Notes under the pieces: generated by a model
Seen by the model: only the letters and a program-made list of their open reading frames with translations
Told to the model about the DNA's origin: nothing
Databases searched by the model: none
In this document: positions 53,546 to 64,000 of the stretch, piece after piece
Position numbering within the stretch: the first letter of the stretch is position 1
Layout of the letters: every line of letters begins with the position of its first letter
Assembly (NCBI RefSeq): GCF_037975245.1
Contig: NC_092574.1
Coordinates: 6,874,713 to 6,938,712, forward strand
Length of the DNA stretch: 64,000 bases
Direction of reading: 5' to 3'
DNA from: Apostichopus japonicus
Taxonomy: Eukaryota; Echinodermata; Holothuroidea; Aspidochirotida; Stichopodidae
Program-made: the position numbers and the translations under genes

Positions 53546-56500
53546 ATGGAGGACATGATGGAGAACGAAATTGTTTACGGTAGCGGGGAAGAGTCGGTGC
53601 AAGGGGTGATGTCGGAGAGGGTTCAGAGCCTGGCTTCGAGCATCTACCGAGAGTTCGAGAAGATGATTAAATTGTACGACGAAGACGTCGTGAAAGAACT
53701 GATGCCGCTGGTAGTGAGTCTGCTGGAGGGTCTCGACCAAGAGGTAGCTGAAAACCAGGAGAGTAAAGTGGAACTGGAGTTGTTAAAGGATGACAACGAA
53801 CAACTGATAACACAGTACGAGAGAGAGAAGCAACTTAGAAGGCAGGCTGAACAGGTCAGTGATTGAAGCACTTGTTAATTAAATGAGTGTTTGACGTGTT
53901 AATTAATGAGTTTTCGACATGTTAATTAATGAGTGTTTGACATGTTAATTAATGTGTTTTCGACATGTTAATTAATGAGTTTTTGAAAATTTTTAATTAA
54001 TGAGTGAACATTGGACATGTTAATTAATGAGTGTTTGACATGTTAATTAATGAGTGTTGGACATGTTTTCTCACTATTGGCTTCAGGTCGGATATATATG
54101 TGTAATGGAGAGTTCCTTGCCACCTGACCAGAATTTGTTGTTGTTGATGTGAAGAGGGTTTTGTTTTTGTAAAGATATTGCCCCCCCCCAAAGAAAAGGT
54201 GGGGGGGGTAGAATTTAAAATTGTGACTACTTAAAACAACCTGTTTTGGTAATGTCACCCAGACCTGTCGTATATATCTGATGTATTTTCTTTTACAGAA
54301 ATATTTAGAATACGAAGATGTAAACGACCAAGAGAAGAGAGCATTACAGAACAGACTTGAAGCAGTGGAGATGAATCAGAAACAACAGACGCTCAAGTTA
54401 AAGAATTTCAACGATCAAAGTAAGTTTAATCAGTGCTCGTTAACAATTAATGCTTTAATTAGGTGATAATATTGTTGGGATCGTTGAGCTCGAAGACAAT
54501 AAAAAAATGTATTTTGAGAGGTACATCTTAAATCAATTAGAATCGGGCAAGCACTCTCTAGGCTCAGGAGAAAAGAGTACAATATTGCCTTAAAGTAAAT
54601 GAGTGCATTCGAACTTCAGAATGGTAGATGTAGAAGGATCAGGATTTGGACAGTGACATGGAAGGGGGTTTTGAGGGGGGGGGGGAGGTGGGAGTGACTT
54701 CATTGCGAAATGTGAAGAATTTGAAAAATTAGTTGTCAAGGGAACATTTTACATTTTGAGTAGAATATAGATAATTATCATGATCTGTAATTCTCAAAAG
54801 CAATAACCTTTGCGGTTTTAGTGATTTAAGATTTTTTTTTGTAAAACATTTCATGATTATGGAAGGAAGGGGGGGGAGGGAGACTTATGACTGACATGAA
54901 ATTTTTCAACACAGTACATATAAGCAATTAATAATTTAGGACAATATGTAATGAGAATTGGGCAAAAAATTCTCTACTGTAGGTTGTGTTCCAATGTTGA
55001 CTCATAGATTATTGATGGTGTAATAACTCCTAATCTGAGGATTGGGTGTTTGCTCATGTTTGCCACAAAAACGCAGGCTGCCCTCCGTGAAATATGACAA
55101 CAGCGCAGCTTAACATTTAGACAGAAATCACTTTAAAATCCATCCTTTTGCATATTCATTGCTTACAACCCCATAATTTTGAGCAGTGCCACATAACACA
55201 AGAACTAGTCATAGTTCACTTTGAGTAGTGCCACATAACACAGGAAATAGTCATAGTTCACCCAACCCTCTTCTTTGTTTAACCTGTTGTCGTGGTAACC
55301 TATTGGTATTGTGCAGTCTTGCACGACCTGCTTTTGTTAATTATATGTAGTTTATTGTTGTGTTTTGTAAGTTAACAGCATTTTACAAATATTTGTGCAT
55401 GAGGTATGGTCACAAAAAAAGGAAACGAAATCATCGGAAAGAACCATGGAAAAATTAGAGACAACCGTTGTTGCCGTTCAGAGTCAAAGATGATCACCTT
55501 TTCCTGTGCAATTTACATTGTATATAGTGTGTTTCGTTTCGTTTATTTCACTTTTTTTCTTTTTTACAATTACATTCACAATAATGTATAATACCAATGT
55601 CAAAGAAAGAAAAAAAGCATGGAAAATCTGAAAAAGCTACGCTTGTACACTCATAAAGTGCAGATTCACCATGAAAAAATTAAATACAATACGCTAGCTA
55701 CACCCCCCCCCCTCCCCCACTTCCCAAACTGGAAGCACAAGTAGCATTATTAAATGTGATAACTTTAACGCATAAATTACAAATCATTTTTTAACAAATA
55801 TAGCTTCAGTTGATTTATGAATATTGATAAGGTTGGTGATTTTTTAAGTTTGGGTTCGAGAGTATTCCAAAATGTGGCACCAGTAAATCTTACAGACTTA
55901 GTATTTAAAACTAATCGTGGGTAATCCAAATGAATGTTATTGGATTTATTGGATTTATTGCAATCTTTGGAAGAAAGTTTAGACAAAGCGAATGACAGCT
56001 GGCAAAAACAGATGTGTTGTACTCAAAATTTAAAAGTAAACAATATGTTAATACAAGACAGATCAAAGACAAAAAAGAGAGCAAAAAAAAAAGGTACAAG
56101 CTTTGAATGACTAAGAATGCAACCAGCATTTTTCTTTTTTGACCCTTGGTACCCTAACATATACTTTGTCCCATAGTGCTAGTTCAGTGATGTATGCCTT
56201 GGGCATGGGATCACCACAGGCACAATAATGTGCCCTCCCCCACCCCCACCCCCCAATGACAAAGTGCATATACAGTATTACAATTATTCTTCCCCCTCCC
56301 TCCCTTTCTATCATCCTTATCCCTTAAATTGATAGTTTGCAGGCAATTTACAACTTTCCTTCAATAGTAAAGCAATATTGACAACTCCATATGTAACACT
56401 AATATATAAAAACAAAACAAAAAGAACCTGACTACTTTCTATGGACTATGTAGATCCATGGTATTACCAAATAATAACAACCACTGCTGCATTTCCACTT

Positions 56501-59500
56501 TGCAACCTCCCCCACCCCCTCCACCCATCTCCCTGGCAAAGGATGACACCCATTATTTCCAAAATAATTTCAAACACACTGTTGAAAATCCCCCCCCCCC
56601 CCAAGAAAAGAGTTGAAAATGGACAATAAAGACCTTTATAAAATATGTCAACCAAGATAAGAGCCTGAGTACAAAAACCAAACTTACTTGATCCAACCTG
56701 ATCCACTTGATCCAACTTGATCCACTCTCAACCCCAGTCCCCTTACATCAAGACTGTAACTGTATGATAATAATAGGATTTTGAAGTGAGTTATTAAGAG
56801 TCCCTCAGAAACCAAACTATACATGATCTCTGTTCAAGGTTGGTTTGATAGCAATTTACTGGAGTACTGTTTATCTGAAAAGAACAGAGACTATATACAA
56901 GATCTTAGACCTTCATAGTGTAAACAGTACACTAGCCCCCTCTCTCAATTAAACCAATAGTAACCCATGGTCTTTACATAATGCTTTTCTTTCCCACTGT
57001 AACAGTTTCAAGACACGAGTATCGGGAATTGGATATGAAGAAGGAATATCAAGCATTGCAAAAGAGACATAATGAGGTAAGTGAGTTGTCTTGTCGATGT
57101 ATACAGTGCAAGATACATTAGTTACCTCAAAGAGGTACAGGAGTACAAGCTTAAATTCAACTATGAAAGAGTTTAAATTTATTTCATTTCTGAAGTGAAT
57201 CATCCAGGACAAAAAAACCTCAGAGACTGTATCGGACAGTCTCAGTGATTGATCTCCTCCACCTAACATCACGCTTAATTTTCAAGTGCTATTCGATTTG
57301 GACTTATCAACTGACCATTCTATTGTAATTCAGCAAAGGTTAAATAAAAAAGTTACACGTAATTTTGCAAGAAAGCCAACACAGAGGGTAGTATACTGCC
57401 CTCATGAATACATTTTACCGCATTCAGAGCTATACGAAACTGTCTAATTGAATACATCTCGACGACAGCTATATGAAACCGTCTAATTGAATACCTCTCG
57501 ACGACAGAGCTATATGAACTGTCTCATTGAATACCTCTCGACGACAGAGCTATATGAAACTGTCTATTTGAATACCTCTCGATAACAGAATAAAGTCCTG
57601 ACGTTTCACGCTTAACAAGAACACAAAGATACAAATTAAAGAAGTTTTAAATTGCTGTTTTTAGTTAGATATTGTGAGTGATGGTTCAAGTGGAAGCCAT
57701 CAGCCCAGGATACAAATATTATGCCTTTGAAATCTCTTGCTGGTGATTCCATACATAACACCCAATTAGGATGTCATGTAGATCATGCAGGTAGATCAAG
57801 GCCCTTTTAATAATAGAGTTCATTATGGGCCTGTGTATAATATATATTAACCTTTTCATCAGCAGATCATTAGTAGTGAAATTTCCTTTGTTTTATGTCA
57901 TATATCTTCATCAAAATCCTTTTATAGATTAGTTATTTGCTGTATGCAAATTTTCTTACTAAACTTTGATTAATTATTGATAGCAACATACTTGTGATAG
58001 TTTTTACTTGCCATTTTAGCCAAATAACTCAAGAAAATAGCAGTATTATTATTTTGGAAGTCATCACTATGTGATAGTGATTGTAGCAAAGTCTAATAAT
58101 GAATTCAGCATCAAAAAGTACCTTTTTTCAATACTTTGTATCTTTTTCTCAATGTCTTGGGTATTAAAAAATATAATTAACCAAGTGTTTTGTAGAAATA
58201 TACACCACCAAACAGTTGTTTTATATAAAAACCACAAAATGGTTGTGGTTTCCCTACCAGTATAATAGACTTGCCTTATGTTTATTTATGAGCTCATTTA
58301 AATGTACGGTGGCCTTGAATGGACGTTGAACAGTAGATAAACAATTGAAAGCCTTCATATAATGAAATGAAAGGTTCCCTTAAGTGAATAGAATTGCTGA
58401 AATGATGGTTTCATTCAAATTCAAAAAGCTTTGTTCATCATGCTCATCCCTTAGAATGTATATAGTATTTTTTATGAGAAATTCTGGAATTATTTTTAGT
58501 TTTTATACACAATGTTACAAACTTGGTATGGAGTTAGAATTGTCCACTTGAAGCCTAGAGGAGATTTCCAAATTCCCCATAACTTCAGCAGTACTATTGA
58601 GTAGGTAATGGAGTTTCAAGATGTTAATAAATTATAAGAGAAGCAAATGTGGTGAGCATGAAGTCTTCTTCCTCCTCCTCTAGCCACCCCTTCCCCTCCC
58701 CTTCACAGCCATTCCCCACCCCCTCCCCACAAAAATGAAAGAATTGTGATGCATTTAGAAAATAAGATCCATTTGATTCCCATAATTCCTTTGCATCTGA
58801 CACTAGGATATTGCCATTGCCACACTCCCCAGCCACAGTAGGCAGCTGTTTCTGTTTTGCCATTTATAATGTCTGTTGAGTTAACACAGAGACCAAGGTA
58901 TATTAATATCATTCAGGTACTTAATGTCAATTTCTGAATAAGAGATATATTGTACTATCTAGAAATATATCAGTGACTGCAATCAAATCTATAAAATGTT
59001 TGTGTATAATGTCTCTTCTCCAAGATTACCTACTTACAGTCCCTCCTGTAATTTGTTTCATTTTGTTTCATTTTTGAAAATATTTTTTATTATCAGTTTC
59101 GTGTACGATTTGTATGATTGTTTACATTTTTATCAGGTTCTTCAAAAGTACATGGAATATGTCGACCGGCTGAAGTTGATGGGACACAACGATACTCAGG
59201 GAACACCAAGGTTAAAGTGAGTAGAGTGGATGTGTCCATTACATAATAAGTTTCTGTAATATCAATGCTGAGTCCATTGTTCGTGGTTTGTATCCATCAG
59301 CCCATACGACATTTATAGTATAATCCTGCTTGATTACATAGTAGTATGTGCAATGTTCAATGGCTACATGCAAACATTAAAATTGGTCCTAGATATGCTA
59401 CTATTCTATAAAAATGGACTTGCAATCATTTATGAAATCATGCATAGCATATAGAATCATGTCCTGCACAGTAGTAACTTAATTAGCCCTTTCATTATCA

Positions 59501-62500
59501 TGCACTGCACCCTGTAGTGTAGTTGCATGGCAGCCACACGGGTAGTTAGCCCAGAAGAAACAGTACAAACAGAAAATCTAGTTCCCAGGTTTTGTCGTGT
59601 TGAACGAAAGAGTCAAGCGCAGTTTAAAGTTCAGTAGATATATCATAACCTTTCCTGTTGTGAAGGTAGGAAATATGTTTGACCTTAGCCATTGTTTGAA
59701 ATGCCAGACTTGTTCAGAAATCTGTTATGTTATCTGTTATCATGTGCATATTGCTCTATAAACTGATCATTGCATTGTTTAAAGAATGTGTTTTGATTGT
59801 TTGGTGCAGTGGCATTCTATGGTGCAGGGAGTATTCATGGTGCAGGGGCTATTTATGGTGCACAGGCTGTGTATGTTACGTTTGGCTGTCTATGGTGAAG
59901 AGATATTAAACCCGGTCTCTCCACTAGAACCTGACTTTGGTAACATACAACAGTGTTGCCTACAATATCATTGTTTTCAATTTAACATGACAATATTTTT
60001 TTTTTTATGGAATTATGGTTAAAATTTAATGGGTAGAATGGCATGTCACCTAGAGGGTACAGACAGGTATTTTCAGGACCCTTGACAATTGATCACATAA
60101 ATTACATTGTGATGTTCTCCATTAATGCCATGCACTGAATATCACAAACTGCTTTGTATCTTATAGTTGTAATGATAAGAGTTGGGCAACCCAGGGTGGT
60201 TGGGGGGGGGGCGGTTGGGAGTTGGGTGGGGAGAAGTTATTGGTGACATTTCAAGAAGGCTAAATACTTTCATCATTGGTGACCATTTTTGGTCTCTCTA
60301 GCATATTTTGTTCAATACTGCTGACCTTTACATTCCAATTAAGTACTTAAAATGTCTGACAAAAACTGTACTGAAAACTACACCAGCTGCTTGGCTACAT
60401 TCTTGGCTAATGAAGCAAGATCATATGTCATGGCAGTGAAAAGTCTCAGCGAGTGCCAAATGTTGACCTATATGAGTAGATTATTATTAACTGTAGTTGG
60501 TACGTATATAAGGTTAATACTGGATGTGTAGGCGTGAGAGTGTTCATGGTTTTAAGATTAGTCGAATACAGTGGAGTGAGACGGTGTGGGTGCAGTCTGT
60601 ATATATACTGCCCCCCCCCCCAACAAAAACAAACGAAACACAAAATGTTCTTTCCGTTATGCTAACAACTATATGATTACATTCATGATTGGTACTATAT
60701 TGATAAGGTATTTTGAATCATGGGTTTCTATGGAGACAACTAGACCAGTTTAATCAGTGAAAAAAGAGGGAAATTTGATGGGAATGAGTCATGGAATGAA
60801 GAGTATTTTTTTATTATTTTGTAATTTTTTTTTATTATGAAATAAAGTGCTTCTTACAAATTCAAAACCTGTGATACATTCATCTTGTTTGAATTAACTT
60901 GAACATGAACAGGATTTTTGTGATGCAATACAGTATAAAGTGTTCTCTGATGAGAAGGGTTCTTGTGATTGTTATCATTGATGAAACATGAATCTCAACA
61001 GGCCGTCATAAACAGCCGTTTGTTTGTCTTTGCAGTGTACACAGGGGAATTATATAGTGTTCAAATTGCTTTCGTTTTGCAGTGTTGGATGTTCTGGACT
61101 CTTGTCTCATATCAAATGCTATAGTTTCTGTTTACAATAGATGACACTTTGCACTTGCATAGCAATTTCCTCGTATTGAGTAGTAGAATTTTGCGATCAA
61201 TCCAGGGTAAATTATCCCCTGGTACACACATTTTGCAACATCAGATCCATTTGAAGGGAAGCTGCGTCGATAGTACGTTCTGCAATGGAGTATGTACTGA
61301 ACATCAATGTTACATAATGAATGTTTAAGGTCCTGGAGTAAGGTTGAAGGGTTGGAGGGGGGGGGGGCAGATGAGGGTGTTGTGAAAGTAAGTTAAGATG
61401 TGGTTTTAATTCTTTCTTTTGAAGTCCTTCACATGACTTGTAAAGAGAGTTATTTTCCTTTCTGGACTTAGTTGGTTTACTGTGAAGTAACTTTGAAGAG
61501 TATCATGTGTTAATGCCAAAATTAATGTTTCAGTGAAATATTGAAGTGTATTTATTTATAGTGACTGTATCCATCCAGATTATATGAATTGTACATTAAA
61601 TGGCAATATATTTTCTACTTGAGAGACTTCTGACCTATAGCTGCTCTTTATAGCTTTCCAGTATTTTATTCAGCTTGATTTTCATGTTTGTAGATCAAGC
61701 TGGTAAATTTTTAGTTATGTTAGCCAGCTGCCCAAAGCATCGGCTAACACCAACCTATACCATCCTCCAGCCTCATGCTTCAAAACACTCATACTGACAG
61801 TATGAACAGTTCCTAACCTTTATCTGATAGAAACAGGATATGCATACTGCTCATACTGTCAGTATGAACAGTTCCTAACCTTTCTATCTGATAGAAACAG
61901 GATATGCATACTGCTCATACTGACAGTATGAACAGTTCCTAACCTTTATCTGATAGAAACAGGATATGCATACTGCTCATACTGTCAGTATGAATAGTTC
62001 CTAACCTTTCTATCTGATAGAAACAGGTATGCATGCTGCTCATACTGACAGTATGAACAGTTCCTAACCTTTATCTGATAGAAACAGGATATTCATACTG
62101 CTCATACTGACAGTATGAACAGTTCCTAACCTTTATCTGATAGAAACAGGATATTCATACTGCTCATACTGTCAGTATGAATAGTTCCTAACCTTTATCT
62201 GATAGAAACAGGATATGCATACTGCTCATACTGTCAGTATGAACAGTTCCTAACCTTTGTCTGATAGAAACAGGTATGCATGCTGCTCATACTGTCAGTG
62301 TGAGACTGTGCTTTGAAGCAGGTTATAAAAGTAGAGTATAGCAACAAACAAAAAATCCAAGCCTTAAGTAGGTCATGCATATTTATGGCCTATTTACATA
62401 TTCATCATGTAATTTGTAAATATTTGATGAGTATTTTAATTCCTCTCTTTCTCCTCTTTACAGATTTATTCTTCTTTGGCTGCTTGCTGCTGCGCTGCTC

Positions 62501-62539
62501 CTACTCGCATTCCACCTTGCATGCTCTCATTCAGGCTAA
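53546..62539 (+). CDS. MAPK8IP3/SPAG9-like: JIP3/JIP4-type scaffold, N-terminal RH1 coiled-coil exons with membrane-anchor terminal exon
   Basis: Exons 53546-53854, 54299-54419, 57006-57076, 59137-59216, then 62464-62539. All introns are GT-AG; phases 0,1,0,2 run through without a stop. An in-frame TAA at 53519 supports the ATG at 53546. Exon 1 contains the hallmark JIP3/JIP4 strings [29 protein letters not shown] and [14 protein letters not shown]; later exons continue the coiled coil ([36 protein letters not shown]). These proteins link kinesin-1 and dynein to cargo and scaffold JNK signalling. In vertebrates the protein exceeds 1000 aa; here exon 4 can splice in phase to a last exon giving a 218-aa form with a C-terminal membrane helix. 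Full-length exons presumably lie beyond 64000. Gene identity is confident; the short form is inference. Confidence 0.85.
53874..54064. repeat. Minisatellite in JIP intron 1, ATGTTAATTAATGAGT units
   Basis: Seven to eight units of 24-28 bp with GACATGTTAATTAATGAG and a variable TTTTTCGA or TGTTTGA spacer, starting 20 bases after the exon 1 donor. Confidence 0.85.
55527..56130 (-). mobile_element. LINE (non-LTR retrotransposon) 3' end, broken
   Basis: On the minus strand the frame ending at 55777 reads [20 protein letters not shown] and [13 protein letters not shown], the typical C-terminal end of CR1/L2/RTE-like reverse transcriptase proteins. Upstream sequence to about 56130 continues the homology in another frame. 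The 3' UTR has AATAAA followed by short tandem CGAAA repeats (plus-strand GTTTCGTTTCGTTTATT at 55528-55544), as in LINEs that end in microsatellite tails. It lies antisense in JIP intron 2. Confidence 0.65.
57427..57591. repeat. Minisatellite in JIP intron 3, four 41-44 bp units
   Basis: Units contain GAGCTATATGAAACTGTCTA and TTGAATACCTCTCGACGACA. Copy differences are single bases and small indels. Confidence 0.9.
61788..62300. repeat. Minisatellite in JIP intron 4, eight 60-63 bp units
   Basis: Each unit has CTCATACTGNCAGTATGAA, CAGTTCCTAACCTTT, (CTA)TCTGATAGAAACAGG and ATGCATACTG. The array ends about 160 bases before the membrane-anchor exon. Every unit holds the perfect palindrome CATACTG-N-CAGTATG. 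Confidence 0.92.
62464..62539 (+). CDS. Terminal exon encoding a transmembrane tail (JIP short form)
   Basis: A strong acceptor (CTCTTTCTCCTCTTTACAG, ends 62463) opens a frame in phase 2, matching the exon 4 donor at 59217. The exon completes a Lys codon, then encodes [16 protein letters not shown] and HLACSHSG, stop TAA at 62537-62539. A 20-residue uninterrupted hydrophobic helix with a short polar end is the form of a tail anchor. The hydrophobicity, phase match and downstream AATAAA argue for a real exon. It could still be a chance frame. Confidence 0.55.
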
Positions 62540-62733
62540 GTTACCATCCCTCTTTGTAGTATTAGTATTAACACCCCCCCTCCACATCCCACCCCTTCCC
62601 TCCACTCCCCTCCCCATCACAAGCCATCATCATACCATCAGATATTTCATGGTGATCATCATTATGTATAATCCAATTACACAGTCATTGGTTCATATCA
62701 TATCAGCATGGGAGAAATGGAAATAATATTCAG

Positions 62734-62739
62734 AATAAA
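62734..62739 (+). terminator. Poly(A) signal after the short-form exon
   Basis: AATAAA 195 bases after the stop of the membrane-tail exon, consistent with a transcript ending near 62755. Confidence 0.5.
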
Positions 62740-62759
62740 TTTGAAAAGTTTACTCAGGG

Positions 62760-64000
62760 AAGGATTGGAGCTTGTACCATGAGAAAGAGGACGTTAAAAT
62801 CAAAAGGCGCATATATATGTTTCTTTTATTGTTAGTACATTACAATATATATTTCAATATATCTCACATGATCAAATGAGTCCTTGGGCATTAGTCTAAA
62901 GGTTTTGTGCAAAAATGTGGGATTCTAATAGTAAGTTATCCATTTGGCTTCAATTTTCAAGGATGTTGTAATAATTAGCCCCCCCACTTCCCCACCCCTC
63001 CTCTGACCCAGGCCATGTTTGATCAGCTACAATGTTAAGATATGGTTGAGGGCAAGACTGGTGATGTCTGTAGTCTACTATTAACCAAAATCAGATATAC
63101 ATTTGAAACAAAAAAGGACAAAAGAAAGTGGATGTGGGGGGGGGAGGGGGAATGGTAAGGGAACGTTAGGTGCTAGTGGTAAAATCAAACGTGAAATGAA
63201 CTTGCTTCAAATGATTGGTGATTATTGGGCTGTATTTCATATGGTTACATTCAAAAGTATATGGGAAGCGAAGTTAAGTTATCCATGGCAATTGTGAGGA
63301 ACAATTTAAAAAGAGTTACTCTATAGGTCTTACCTGCGACAACAGTCCATGTTGTTCAAGAAATCAGTTTGTCGATTTTTGATGAGGAAAAAAAAAATCA
63401 TTAATGAAAAGCAATTGCTCATAAAGGCTTAATATTTGGTGATTGGTATCTAACTTTTCTGCTGCAATTACTAATACTAACACAACTCTGATTCCCTTTT
63501 ATTTAATTTCAAGGCGAGATAAAATAAATGATGTATTTCTTGATTTCTAGTGTAATATTTTATATATTACTCACTCTTCTTTAACAATTATGTATGTCAA
63601 AGCATAATATGTTTGAATGAAGGTAGATACAGGTACATATGGAAGGTTCCTGTTAAGTCAGTAGTGCAAAGAGAAATTTTGTTATTTAACTTATCTATTG
63701 TCATCTTAAACTTGTTTTGAAGATCTAAAGTTTATGGAGGTTTGCATTACTTGATATATTCTAGACATGAGATTAATTCTTGGGTTAAATAACAAGAATA
63801 CCTAACAGCTGTTTGGACAGCTAATTTATAGCAAGGTTTATAAATGAGATACCAATATTTGAGTAATTCTTCAGTTCAAACATGGTATGCTGCTACATAT
63901 ATCAAAAAAGTTATACAAGTTATCAGTTCATTTTCGATTTATCCAACATTTGTAGACATGATTTCTATGTAAGTTTAGTTTTCAGTACTCTTACAGGACT
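62760..64000. other. Probable JIP intron continuing past the window
   Basis: AT-rich sequence with a G-run at 63136. No exon resembling later JIP3/JIP4 regions was recognised. Confidence 0.4.

Noticed and set aside
61788-62300. Regular repeats as a CRISPR array
   Set aside because: Units are contiguous without unique spacers, in an intron of a eukaryotic gene; this is a minisatellite.

Overview
This is a eukaryotic, AT-rich, repeat-dense and intron-rich window. Gene content (two DOMON-domain genes, a secreted C-type lectin, the 5' part of a JIP3/JIP4 scaffold gene) and the transposon content (hAT-type MITEs, a Penelope-like element, a LINE remnant, long TA microsatellites, many poly-G/C tracts) point to a marine invertebrate, probably a deuterostome such as an echinoderm. 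The species cannot be proven from the sequence alone. Nearly all long open frames are low-complexity shadows; the real genes were assembled exon by exon from splice sites and phase continuity.

Layout. 1-520: minisatellite. 1722-5553 (minus): DOMON gene 1, five coding exons, 245 aa, signal peptide and hydrophobic GPI-type tail. 6505-13556: block of transposons: a 1.6-kb TIR element, a 1.9-kb element with CTTAAG-array terminal inverted repeats and a 6-bp target duplication, and a 2.2-kb element with a nested hAT MITE. 16861-17350: TA/ACCGGT satellite. 19549-22890 (plus): three-exon C-type lectin gene with TATA box and poly(A) signal. 25083-25442: hAT MITE. 28273-31981 (minus): DOMON gene 2, the same five exons with identical intron phases, 266 aa, carrying two His-rich segments absent from gene 1; a tRNA-like sequence lies in its second intron. 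32600-36450: small TIR elements, a possible small secreted-peptide gene, and a 1.15-kb insertion whose empty site is present at 40.59 kb. 42-52 kb: three more MITEs with perfect 8-bp duplications, one element with a 5-bp duplication, and a broken Penelope-like element. 53546-62539 (plus): JIP3/JIP4-type gene, four conserved RH1/coiled-coil exons, then a phase-compatible terminal exon that encodes one transmembrane helix, a stop and a downstream poly(A) signal.

How the genes relate. The two DOMON genes are diverged tandem paralogues on the minus strand, flanking the lectin gene on the opposite strand; all three encode secreted or surface proteins. The JIP gene is unrelated to them. Its short form would be a 218-aa tail-anchored protein combining a motor-adaptor RH1 region with a membrane anchor, which is the most interesting prediction in the window.
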